From the NCBI GenBank assembly GCA_021234155.1, contig JAJEKV010000002.1:10280725-10344724 (forward strand): 64,000 nucleotides of DNA, written 5' to 3'. The notes beneath the pieces were generated by a model, which was given only the letters and a program-made list of their open reading frames with translations, had not been told where the DNA came from and did no database searches. Origin of the DNA: Isoetes taiwanensis. Its lineage: Eukaryota > Streptophyta > Lycopodiopsida > Isoetales > Isoetaceae. Every line of letters starts with the position of its first letter. Position 1 is the first letter of the stretch. The translations under genes and the position numbers were made by a program. This document shows, piece after piece, positions 33,780 through 43,162 of this stretch.

Positions 33780-34070
33780 GCCGGGTTAAGCCCGGCGAAC
33801 CCCAAAAATCGCCAGGCGAACCGGGGGGTGGCATGGCGGTTGTAGCGGGCGCTGCGTGGCATTCTTCTTGCGGGTGGCTGAACCCAAACCCCTTGATTAA
33901 GTGTCAGTGGCGGGGATCGAGCGTGCGGCGGAGTCAAGCGTGTGGGACTAGTGACCCTACGGGTTAAGCTTGGCGAACCACGCCCAGCCATCGATCGACG
34001 ACCGGTCCGGATCGTCATTCCATTATGAAGCGTCGGGGGTTAAGCTTGGGCGAACCCACCCAGGCCAGCG
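33780..34070 (+). repeat. Cluster of GTTAAGCNNGGCGAACC subterminal motifs
   Basis: GGTTAAGCCCGGCGAACC near 33784, GCCAGGCGAACC near 33811, GGTTAAGCTTGGCGAACC near 33962 and GGTTAAGCTTGGGCGAACC near 34038. Related motifs lie at 40775-40880 in mirror orientation. Repeated subterminal motifs are often transposase binding sites. Confidence 0.55.
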
Positions 34071-34099
34071 CATTATTCCTTTTTCTCTTCTTTTGCATT

Positions 34100-34832
34100 T
34101 TTGTCTTGCAAATGGCAAGCGTGGAATTCAATCTTCTTCCTCATCCTTAACCCAGATCAATCCAGGCGGCCTCATCTTATCCTTTCCAGTGCTCTGTCCT
34201 TTTTCTTGTCCTCACCTTCCTGGAAGTAGCAATAAATCCACAGTTCAACACTTAATTCCTAGATCTCTGCATTTTTCTTCGACAATCCGCCCATTTTGCA
34301 TTTTATGTCCTCTGATTTGCTCCAGATCTCGGCTCCAGATCTCTGATTTTGCATTTTATGTCCTCTGATTTGCTCCAGATCTCTGATTCTGATCTCGGCT
34401 CCTTTACACTCTTCGCTCATTATTTGGTCAAGAAGGTATTTACCCTATTCAAATCAGTTCTAGAATGTCTAGTATCCAAATTTCTTGATGTCAAGGCAAC
34501 TGAGCTGCTTTGTGTGAAGGAAGAGTCGAATAATCTGCGCTTAAGCTTAAAAGGGTTAAAAATCGGAAGAAAAAAATGTTTGTAGATTTGTTAAGCATGA
34601 ATGCTCTGTGTTTAGAAGAAAACCATGTAAGAAATGGGGAAACAACACATCATTCCAGCGAAAATGGGATTGATCTGAAAGATTATATAGACGAAAAGAC
34701 TCTAAGCGAGTTAGCATCACCAATGATGTCGCCAAGGCCAGCAAGGCGTGAAACGGTGAAAAGCTCAGAGTGTTTAGAAGGATTATTATCGCCATGCTCT
34801 AGCAACCATGCTTTCGAACCCCATCCTATGAT
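34100..34832 (+). pseudogene. Captured alkaline/neutral invertase 5' part
   Basis: A pyrimidine-rich leader (34100-34340) with a short duplicated GATCTC/TTTGCATTTTATGTCC segment is followed by coding sequence in the frame of 34576-34832: DLKDYIDEKTLSELASP, then RPARRETVKSSEC, then NHAFEPHPM. Across the nested element the frame resumes at 40437 as [20 protein letters not shown] then [17 protein letters not shown], ending at a GT donor (40550). FEPHPMV-EAW--LRRSLV-FRGQPVGTIAA and LNYDQ are signatures of plant GH100 neutral invertases, cytosolic or organellar sucrose-cleaving enzymes. Only the first coding exon(s) are present. Confidence 0.8.
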
Positions 34833-35413
34833 GGGTGATTTTTTATTGGTGGTGTACAAAAAAGCGAAATATCAGCACGTCGTAAGCACCTTATATGAGC
34901 GCTGCTTTTTTTCGCGAGACGGGCCGTACGGGTGTAATGAAGTCTGTCGACGGGCGTAATGAAGTCTGGCGACGGTCATGATGAAGGGGGCTTACGAGCT
35001 CCGGAATGTGCGCCAAATGATTTGGGGTCCGATTCCTCCCAAGCTTCCCAATTTTTTCGAAACTTCAAGCTCTTTGGCTCTCTTGGAACAATTAAGCCCT
35101 TTGAAGCTCTTTTTTTCGCTCTTCAAGCTCTTTTTTTTCGTTCCGCCTAATTCAAGTGATGGAGCCAGCTTTCAAACAGTAACAATGTTGAGTTTTTTCG
35201 CTCGATTTATTACGAGAGATTGAATTTAAAGCTTTTCCATTTTATTTGCGATTCTTGGGGTTGCTAGAAACAGAGCGTGAATTAAGCTACTTGCGGTCCG
35301 CCGCCTTCGGTGGGAAAGAAGCCCAAGCAGTTGAAGCCTAAGATGTTTCGGAAAAATGAATGGTTACTGAGTTTGGAAGTGTCCACTTGAATGTGGGAAA
35401 ATGAAGATCAAGG

Positions 35414-36963
35414 ATGTCCAAACCGGGTTTCGTGGCTGAATTGACAGATTTGATTAACAAGGTATACCAGAAGAAGCTGGTTAATCACGAAGTTCGAACT
35501 CAATTTGCAAGAGCTTTCGCATGGCAGCACACCAACAAGGCTCTTGCAAACCCAAAGGAGTATTTAGTGAACTGGGCTTCTTTTGCTGCAGACTCGCACA
35601 AGGATTCCGTGAAGAAAAGGTCAAGGAAAAACCCTGTCAATACTTTTGAGAAGAACATTCAGATTGTGATGGGCCGGGTAAGAAAGCTCAGGGAAATGAA
35701 GGGTGAGGCTGTGAACAGGCTAATCAAAGTTGAAGAAGAGGTGCTGAGGATGGAAGGCAGCCTGGCTGCTTCTGAAGTTGTGTGCAACAGATTAGCGGTG
35801 CATTCTCGAGAGAAATACAAATACAGATGTGACTTGCAACGAGATTTTGATGATGATGCTGAATATCAGAAGACAGCTGCTATCTTGAAGACAGAGGAGG
35901 ACTTGTTAAAGGGTCTTCTCCAGCAGACTCTGTTGAGCATGGATAAGGGCAAGTACAACTCTTTGGTTGATGAGGTTTCAATACTGAAACGAGACATAGC
36001 AGCATTTGATGTAAGTATTGAAAAGTGGCATTCAAAAGCAACTCAAATTTACGTACTCTGAGAATAATAAGAAGTTTCAGGCCATCAACATCAACATGGG
36101 TATTTATAACTTTCCTCTATCTTCTACTTCTGAAGCTTGTGTCTTGTGTGGCCTTGATTTTAGTGATGAATACACCATGCATGTTCAGCTGAAGTGCAGC
36201 CATAAGTGGCACTTAGCTTGCTTTTCGTCTGTGCTGGATAGCATGCAGTGTTTAGGTGCAGGTTGTGATGAATCAGTGCCTTATGCACTTTTGGTTGAGC
36301 TTGGGCTTATGAGTGATCAGACAAGTGCTCATGAGGATGATGCTAGCCATGATGAGGAAGAGTCTGGGGAAGAAACGGCCCCGATGAACCCAAGAGTGGT
36401 AAGATCCATAAAAGAAAATTTGTAATTGATGAAGAAGGTAGCAGCTCTGGACATGACAGTGTGCCTCAAAGGACAATGAAGAAACGCATGACGAGGAGTG
36501 CAAGAAAGAAAGTACTTGAGAGTAAGTTTGTGCTTATTGACTTTGTGCTTATTGAGTGCTGGATTCTATTTGACTATGACAGATGCAGATGAAGCTAAGC
36601 AGAGCCCAAAGTCTCCCAAACATGTAGTAAATAAAGGTGAGTGTTTTCATATTGTGATGCTATTATTGTCTCATATTATGTTGATCTTGTTTGTTCTTCT
36701 TCAGCTGTGAAAGATATCAACATGCAATTCTTAATGGATGGACTATGTGCTGATGAAGGTGAAGAAGCTTTTGGCAGTCCACTCAGTAGCAAATCCAAAG
36801 GTATTGTATGTTTGACCTTCATTACTTAGATAGTTAAGCTGCTGACTTTAAATCTTTCTCATTAAAATTGTTTCAGTAGCAGCAGACCTTAAGGAGCCAA
36901 CTTTTATGCCAAGAAACCTGATGAAGGATTTGCCTGGAAACCTGATGAATACGGGTTACTGAA
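35414..36963 (+). CDS. Coiled-coil RING-H2-like protein of the inner element (spliced)
   Basis: The start ATG at 35414 gives MSKPGFVAELTDLINKVYQK. Exon 1 (35414-36012) contains NWASFAADSHKD and a long Lys/Glu-rich coiled coil. A 68-bp intron (36013-36080) joins AAFD to AININ in phase. Next comes a zinc site with spacing C-x2-C-x15-C-x-H-x2-H-x2-C-x9-C-x4-C (about 36138-36270), matching RING-H2 order except for the wider last pair, then an acidic tail. Near 36400 the frame changes by one base into a basic stretch (KRKFVIDEEGSS, RSARKKVLE). Small exons follow, with GT-AG introns near 36521-36584, 36636-36705 and 36801-36877, and a stop at 36961-36963. The homologue is 43163-45091. It may be an accessory protein, for example for target choice or ubiquitin ligation; that role is inference. 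Confidence 0.7.
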
Positions 36964-37129
36964 TCAATATATTTATATATCCACCTTGTTGATGTTATGT
37001 GAGATCATTGATGTTATTGCTGAAAATTAAATTTAAGATCATTGGATCGATTCTGATACCATTGAATTTCCACCATTGAAGTGGATAATCATAGACTTAG
37101 ATGACCATTAGATTTAGATAAGCATAGAA

Positions 37130-37640
37130 TTAACCAAACCCATTTGCATTAACTAATGGTTTTATTAACCAATGGTATTAACCAATGATATTAACCAATG
37201 GTATTAACCAATGATATTAACCAATGGTATTAACTAATGGTTTGATTAACCAATGATATTAACCAATGATATTAACTCATTTGCATTAACCATTTGCATT
37301 AACTAATGGTTTTATTAACCAATGGTATTAACCAATGGTATTAACCAATGATATTAACCAATGGTATTAACTAATGGTTTGATTAACCAATGATATTAAC
37401 CAATGATATTAACTCATTTGCATTAACCATTTGCATTAACTAATGGTTTTGTTTTGATTAACCAATGATATTAACCAATAGTTTTATTTTGATTAACCAA
37501 TGATATTAACCAATGATATTAACTCATTTGCATTAACCATTTGCATTAACCAATGGTTTTATTAACCAATGGTTTGCACCCATTTACATTAACCAATGGT
37601 TTGAACCCATTTGCATTAAACAATGGTTTTATTTTGTTCT
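37130..37640. repeat. A/T-rich minisatellite, ATTAACCAATGG units
   Basis: About 30 copies of a 12-15 bp unit (ATTAACCAATGG, variants ATTAACCAATGAT and CATTTGCATTAAC) in a higher-order block of roughly 110-120 bp seen about three times. It lies between the ends of the two convergent genes of the inner element. Confidence 0.85.
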
Positions 37641-37744
37641 TGGCATTTACAAGTTTAAATTGTCAATGAAATTGTTGGAATGAAATTGTCAATTGTATGG
37701 TTTTATTGTTAATTGAGTTGGTCACTTGTCTAATCTTTTGGTTA

Positions 37745-38030
37745 TTTTAGACTTGGATGACTTGGCTGCCATATTGCCTGATGACTTGGCTGTTGACTTG
37801 GCTACTGATTTGCCTGCCACCTTGTCTGCTGACTTGTCTGCTGACTTGGCTGTTGACTTGGCTGCCACCTTGCCTGCTGACTTGGCTACTGATTTGCCTG
37901 CCACTTTGTCTGCTGACTTGTCTGTTGACTTGTCAGCTGACTTGGCTGTTGACTTGGCTGCCACCTTGCCTGCTGACTTGGCTACTGATTTGCCTGCCAC
38001 TTTGTCTACTGACTTCACTGTTGACTTACC
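37745..38030 (-). repeat. 12-bp coding repeat giving KS(A/T)(D/G) tetrads
   Basis: The minus strand encodes about 24 tetrads such as KSAD, KSTD, KVAG, KSVA, KSAG, KVAA and KSTA, a histone H1-like basic tail. The unit is 12 bp with a larger block of about 96-120 bp repeated. The plus strand also stays open (DLAVDLATDLPATL), a mirror artefact of the same repeat. Confidence 0.75.
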
Positions 38031-39337
38031 TTTGTCCCACCTTTGCCATCAGGTTCTTTTGCTGATTCATAAACCTAAAAGCAAAGCAATGATTAGTTTA
38101 ATAAATCACAAAATCAGAAAGGAAATGCACATCACCCACCCTATCAAAAGTTTTCCAATCTACTAAATGCCCTGCAGCCTTGCTTAATTCTTTTGGACAC
38201 ATAGGTAACTTAGATGGGCCACAAACAAGCAGCATTTCAAGAACATGCAATTATGAGTATACCACTCATCCGCAATGTCCTTGGAACATACAATTGACCT
38301 CCACAAATCACTTGAAGATTTGTAGGTCTTAGTATTAGCTTCACACTTTGCTCCAAAGACCACAAAACGTAACAAGTACAACTACAATCAGCACCATGAA
38401 TCTTTGTATCCAACCTAATCTTGTTCGGTTTGTCTAACATAATCTAGTCTCATATGATACACACAACAACAAGTCTCCCCTGCCCTTACTTTTCAAACAA
38501 ATGGAGGTTTCAATTACCTAAAAGTCGAGAATGAAACTTCAATTTTGGATATTCTTTTTTCAAAACTAGCATAAAAAGAACACCGCATTAAAAGTAACAA
38601 GCACATTAGCATTGTAAACAAATGAATTATAAACTTAAAAGAATAAAACCAACCTCGGTTTCTTCCAAGAAGTGTAGAGCATGCATTATCTTCTTTCCTT
38701 TGCCAAGCCTAATCTTAATAACATGTTTCTTGCATGGTGACACTTTCGGTCCGATGAGTCCAAAATCAATTACTAATTTCTGCTTGTTTTTCGCTTAGTT
38801 TATCGATCTGGTTTTCTTTTTGAACATTGACCATGGGCCATCCCCAATTTCTCTTGTTTTTCTCCTCTGAACTAATCATTTGTCACATATCTTCTATTCA
38901 AGTTTAGGCACTTGGAAGTTCCCAAACAATTAGTGCACGGGACAAAGATATACCATGGTGAGGGTCCTTCTTTGTAAAAGTACATCAAGATCCGATCTGG
39001 CATGCTTATGGTTTGCAAGAGAATTCTTGAGGTTGTTAACTATCTTTCTCATTGTGTCTACTTCTTTCAATTTTAACATTTCAAATTAAAGCAAACAACT
39101 TAGCAAAGACCTTGAAGAACTTCTTTCCTCTCATTCTTTGAAACTTTATGACATACCTCTTTAGCATGGTCTGCAATCAACCTCGACAGTTGTTGTTTTC
39201 TTCTCTTACTGAAAACATTCTCTTCTAATTCTTTGTCCTCTTCCTTCAATTCGGCTTCCCTTGCTCTCTTTCTTGCTCTCTGTTGCCTTCTCTTTTCTGC
39301 ACTGATTTTCCTGTAGAGTAACAAACTATCTTCTATC

Positions 39338-39716
39338 TGTGTTTCATATTCTGCAAATAGTAAACAATACTGAGAATGAAACACTACATATGAAATAAAT
39401 TAAGCACTACATAAAACAGATTGCTTAAAAAAAGCGCACATGAAAGAATGTACACCTTCAATCTCGTGTTTCATATTCTCGCAAATAGTAAACAATACTC
39501 AGAATAAAGCACTACATATGAAATAAATTAAGCACTACATAAAAACGGTGCCTAAAAAAAAGCGCACATGAAAGAATGTACCGCTTCAATCGTGTTTCAT
39601 ATTCTCGCAAATAGTAAACAATACTTTCGGAATAAAGCACTACATATGAAATAAATTAAGCACTACATAAAACAGACTGCCTAAAAAACAACTGCACATG
39701 AAAGAATGTACCTGCT
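39338..39716. repeat. Intron-spanning triplication, about 125-bp units
   Basis: Three adjacent units share GTTTCATATTCT(C)GCAAATAG, TAAACAATAC and CACTACATATGAAATAAATT, then CGCACATGAAAGAATGTAC. Each includes a copy of the exon/intron border of the transposase-like gene. Confidence 0.75.
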
Positions 39717-40436
39717 TCCACTGAGTCCTGCATGTGCTGATTTTGGATGTCATGTACATAATCAACACAAGTATCATCATATGTAGGAACGTTTGTATCC
39801 TCCACTTCTTCTGCAAATTAGGAAACAGAAATTCAAGAATCAAAATAAAATTCCCATGGCATCTTTGAAGAGCTGATTACCAAAGAAAGCATTCATAGAC
39901 AAAAAGATTGTTGTATAGGCTGAGTATATGGAGTCGCCCCATAGACAAAAGATTGTTGTATAGGCTGAGCAATCTTGGAAGCCAGACGACCACATAGCTC
40001 CTTGAATTGGTGGGACTGCTCTTGAAGATTATGCAAACTGGAGAATAGATTGTTTGGATCAAACAGTACTCCATTCCTTGCAATGGATAAATGGAAGAGA
40101 TCTGGCCAATTCGCCTGCATTGGAAGAATTCTGGAAAAGAAAACAGCAGCTGCATTTTCCCAAACAAAAACATTCCTTGGGAAATTTGCCCGCCAATTCC
40201 AAATTCCAAACACCATCCAAGCAGCTACATACCAGGGATCGCTGACATGGACAACAAATCCGCCGATCTTCCTGAATTGGTTACGGATCGAGCGTTCCGG
40301 AGGTTGGGAAATTTTGGCGGGCACAGGAAAACAAAGGATGTGGCCAAAAAGCGTCCGCGATGAAGGACGGTCAGCACCCGTTAATCACCCTATGTCGCGA
40401 CATGCTGAATTGTACACCACCAATAAAAAAACACCC

Positions 40437-40549
40437 TGATTGCCGATGCTTGGGAACATCTACGCAGATCTTTGGTTTATTTCAGAGGTCGCCCGGTCGG
40501 TACCATCGCAGCTATGGACCTTAACGAAGAGATTCTTAACTACAACCAG
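40437..40549 (+). pseudogene. Neutral invertase exon, continuation after inner element
   Basis: Continues the frame of 34576-34832 after removal of 34833-40436 and one TGAT. It reads [20 protein letters not shown] and ends in LNYNQ at a GTAATA donor. Sequence after 40550 looks intronic or element-derived; the rest of the enzyme is absent. Confidence 0.8.
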
Positions 40550-40920
40550 GTAATACGAACCAGGCCTACGCCTCATTAATATCTGGCCGCATAGAGTGTA
40601 GCCCCCCTCACGGTAGGTTCATGGGCGGGCCCGCAGGGGGTAATCGTTGCCCATCTGAATCCGAAGAGACGCTTGTAGGAGTGTAGCCCCGGCGGGTGGG
40701 TTAAACAGGCCTTAACCCAAGTAGGGTGGGGTAATAAATGCCATCGCACTCACATCGCACGGTGGCTAACCCCGGTTTGGGTTCGCTTGGGCGAACCCGT
40801 TAATTGCCCACTTGCCGGACGCCACATCAAGATGGCGGGTTCGCTGAAGGGTTTTTTACGGTTCGTTGGGCGAACCGGCTGGCTCCTCGACTTAATTTCG
40901 AGAACCCGATCAGGCTACCG
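40550..40920 (-). repeat. Right arm of the Pack-type element
   Basis: G/C-rich stretch holding GGTTCGCTTGGGCGAACC (near 40780), GGTTCGCTGAAGG and GGTTCGTTGGGCGAACC (near 40860), which mirror the motifs at 33780-34070. Confidence 0.5.
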
Positions 40921-41335
40921 TTCCCAATCCTTCCCAATTCCTCACCAATCCTTGGCCCAAGCCATAAAGCGTGCGACTAGCGAGGGAGGCGGAGGTCACC
41001 TCCAAGAAACGCTTGGCCTCGAAGAGGCGTTCCCCTCCACTCTTCCCACCACTCCTACTTGCCTCCTCTCGCCTCCTCTCTTGCCCACTCTCATCGCCTC
41101 AACATTTTCTGAACCTTCCGATTCCGACTCCGATTCTTCTGATTCTTATGAGGAATCAGAAAATGAGGAATCGGAACTTTCTAAGCAGGACTATGTCACA
41201 GCCGTTCTTCAAGGGTGGGAAGGGGAAGAAGAAGAAGAAGATGACGAGTGGTCTACTGAAGAAGAAGAAGCAGAAATTGAAGACGAATCCGCCGACTTCG
41301 AGGAGTTCATGGCGCTCATAAATGGTATGCATGTT
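40921..41335 (+). CDS. Acidic, serine-rich ORF with splice donor, unidentified
   Basis: In the frame of 40787-41386: LAQAIKRATSEGGGGHL, a Pro/Leu/Thr-rich part, then SEPSDSDSDSSDSYEESENE, LSKQDYVTAVLQGWEGEEEE and a Glu/Asp-rich end FEEFMALIN before GGTATGC (donor near 41323). After a TTGCAG acceptor (41402-41407) only DGEANE and a stop follow. The true start is unclear, since the frame reaches back into the Pack arm. Function unknown; it could be a host fragment or an element gene. Confidence 0.4.
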
Positions 41336-42240
41336 TTATTTATTTTCTTTATCAATTTTTTGTTAATCAAACTTCAATTTTGTTAATCAATTTTTTTGTG
41401 TTGCAGATGGTGAAGCAAATGAATGAAGGGCCTCCAGCTTGCCTCCAGCGCTTTTTTTTTTGTTCTTGCCTCCAGCTTGCCTCCATTGCTGCGGAATGTC
41501 ACCTCCAGATTGCCTCCAGATTGCCTACGGGCTTTTTTGTATATGACTGCAAGCCTCCGGGCTTTTTTATTTGTGAATAGTTGAAGCCTCCGGGCATTTC
41601 ATTTTGAAAAAGATTGTTATGTACAGCCAAACAGGCTTTGGCCATATTTTGAATGAAAAAAAGTTTTTGATCTGAAAACGTTCTTACTTCTATTATCCAT
41701 GCATGTGACAAAACATTGAATTCCTGTACAAAACAGTTCTAGCTCAAACACTAAACACTTTAATTAGTTTCAACAGTGCTTGTGAGTAAGCACTGGTTAA
41801 CACGAGCACTTATGCAATGAACAGCTAGTTTTAAACAGTTATATAGCAAAACAGTAAGCACTGCACCTTAACTGCATGACAGTAAGCACTTGATGACATT
41901 AACACTTCTGCAATGGCTTTCTAGCGTTAAGCAACTACATACTTAGTAACTGTCACTGCATGACAGTAAGCAGTATCTGCCATTAAGACTCATACCAGAC
42001 TAGCACTTGCAAGCAATTTTTTTTTTTAAGCACTTGATAAGTTTTAAGCACCCCTTGCAGTCAGCATTGAATTAGATATAAACAATATAGCAAAAAATTA
42101 TAGACAAGTCTGCATTGAACTATATACACAACATAGCAAAAACAACCTTAAATTAATATAAGATAAAGATGGTGCATGAAAAGTGTAGGATTCCTTGGCC
42201 TAAATAAATGACAATCAGGCCAATAATCATAAATGTCTCA
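41336..42240. other. Non-coding stretch inside the outer element
   Basis: Contains a run of GCCTCCAGCTTGCCTCCAG repeats (41425-41550) and then A/T-rich sequence with recurrent TAAGCACTT motifs (41740-42060). No gene. Confidence 0.4.
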
Positions 42241-42247
42241 GGCTTAA

Positions 42248-42990
42248 TCACAGTAATGGAGGATGACAAAGTTCATCACCATAAACCTTCTCCAATTCCT
42301 CATTCACAAAGGTGCACAACTGCAATTGTTTTCCAGAAAGTCTTTCCAAGCATAGCTTCATAATCTTTCTATCTGTCATAGGCCAGGGCTTGCATCTGTG
42401 TGTGTTCTTCACCAGTAACTTCATTTTTTCCTCAGTCTTGGCCTGCAGTATTTCTTCTATCTTTGGGGTGAGTACTGTTAGCACTTCATCACACACATCC
42501 ATCTTGAATGCAGGTACTAGCAGAAGTTTCCAGGGACTGCTAAGGTAAGACTTGTATAATGAATCATCAAGAAGCAAAGTCTTACCTTTGAATCTTGGGT
42601 ATGACTCATATATTTTCCCAAGTGGCTTCATCATGACTGGACAGCCAGGTTTGTTAGGGTGGTGAAAACTGGTCTTCACACATTTTTCCTGTCCTCATAC
42701 AAATAGAAATCCGTCCCTCAAATCTGGACATAGTACTTGCAGCACATCTTCCACATTAGAGAGTTGCATTGATGACCATATACCAACACAACACTTCTGT
42801 AACAAAGTCTTCAAGAAGAACATTGCTTCTGGTCTGTATATCACTTTCTTTCTGCTAGTGTATGTCATTGTCAATCCTGATTCCAAGCATATGTGTTCAT
42901 TTGCACCAAAAGTTTTTACCAACACACCATTTAAATCCAAGACAATGAGTTTATCTTTTGCTGCCAAATCAATATTTAGTACGTTGGAAC
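42248..42990 (-). pseudogene. HAD-superfamily (FCP1/NIF-like) phosphatase gene, one in-frame stop
   Basis: The minus strand reads AAKDKLIVLDLNGVLVKTFG (motif I, here D-x-N-G where Asp is usual for the second acidic residue), then YRPEAMFFLKTLLQKCCVGIW then SSMQ (motif II, Ser after hydrophobics), DLRDGFLFV, a TGA, GQEKCVKTSFH, then KGKTLLLDDSLYKSYLS (motif III/IV, DDS) and a C-terminal helical part to TAA at 42248. The TGA near 42699 sits where relatives have Trp in a W-x-Q-x-x-C block, so one substitution probably broke it. Known relatives dephosphorylate protein Ser. The N-terminus may continue in an upstream exon. Probably captured by the outer element. Confidence 0.65.
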
Positions 42991-43162
42991 ATCCTGGGAA
43001 TTACTACATGAATAAATAGATGAAGATGGAAATGAAAAATGGGTTGAATGTGGAAACCTTTCTGTATCAACAGCAGGATTCTCTAACCTAACAGAATCAA
43101 CTGGTAATCCTACAGTGAATGCAACAAAAGAAAATCAATAATATTCAATGTTTTAAGCAACA
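42991..43162. other. Spacer between HAD-like and RING-like genes
   Basis: Short A/T-rich spacer; no feature seen. Confidence 0.3.

Larger units (their letters stand above)
37722..40324 (-). pseudogene. Transposase-like gene of the inner element, DDE core missing, KS-repeat tail
   Basis: Exon-like pieces on the minus strand. 40324-39893: MPAKISQPPERSIRNQF then GGFVVHVSDPWYVAAWMVFG, with no counterpart in the outer copy. About 39810-39712: EEVEDTNVPTYDD. 39354-39100: basic RRQQRARKRAREAE then QQLSRLIADHAKEV, matching exon 1 of the outer gene. About 38860-38650: GDGPWSMFKKKTRS and FWTHRTE. About 38410-38170: GADCSCTC, SSDLWRSIVCSKDIADEWYT and HNCMFLKC, then DWKTFDRV, matching the Cys/His region. 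After an intron the frame enters a Lys/Ser repeat (38018-37722) and ends at 37722. The RNase H-like core is absent. Several frame breaks. Confidence 0.65.
34833..40436 (+). mobile_element. Nested two-gene TIR transposon (inner element), TSD TGAT
   Basis: Left end GGGTGATTTTTTATTGG; right end inward GGGTGTTTTTTTATTGG; both continue TGGTGTACAA. TGAT is duplicated at 34829-34832 and 40437-40440. Its removal restores [13 protein letters not shown] of neutral invertase. It holds the same two gene families as the outer element but inverted relative to it: the RING-like gene at the left (plus strand) and the transposase-like gene at the right (minus strand), converging on a minisatellite. The transposase-like gene lacks the DDE core, so this copy could move only with help. 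Length 5,604 bp. Confidence 0.88.
33740..40920. mobile_element. Putative Pack-type TIR element with GGCGAACC arrays and an invertase fragment
   Basis: Two diverged inverted arms face each other: about 33740-33900 and 40760-40920. Both have CTC/CCGAAATTNAGTC near the outside, AGCCGG, several GGCGAACC or GGTTCGC motifs, and GAACCCAAACC inside. TCCCAATCC flanks both sides (about 33731-33739 and 40921-40929), a possible 9-bp TSD. This would suit a Mutator-like element. Between the arms are neutral invertase 5' sequence and the nested two-gene element. The ends are uncertain because arm similarity fades near the termini. Confidence 0.4.

Noticed and set aside
36970-37640. CRISPR-like array
   Set aside because: Units are contiguous and variable with no spacers; it is a minisatellite in a plant transposon.
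37726-38166. Plus-strand DLAVDLATDLP repeat protein
   Set aside because: Mirror of the Lys/Ser repeat; the minus strand joins to transposase-like exons, the plus strand to nothing.
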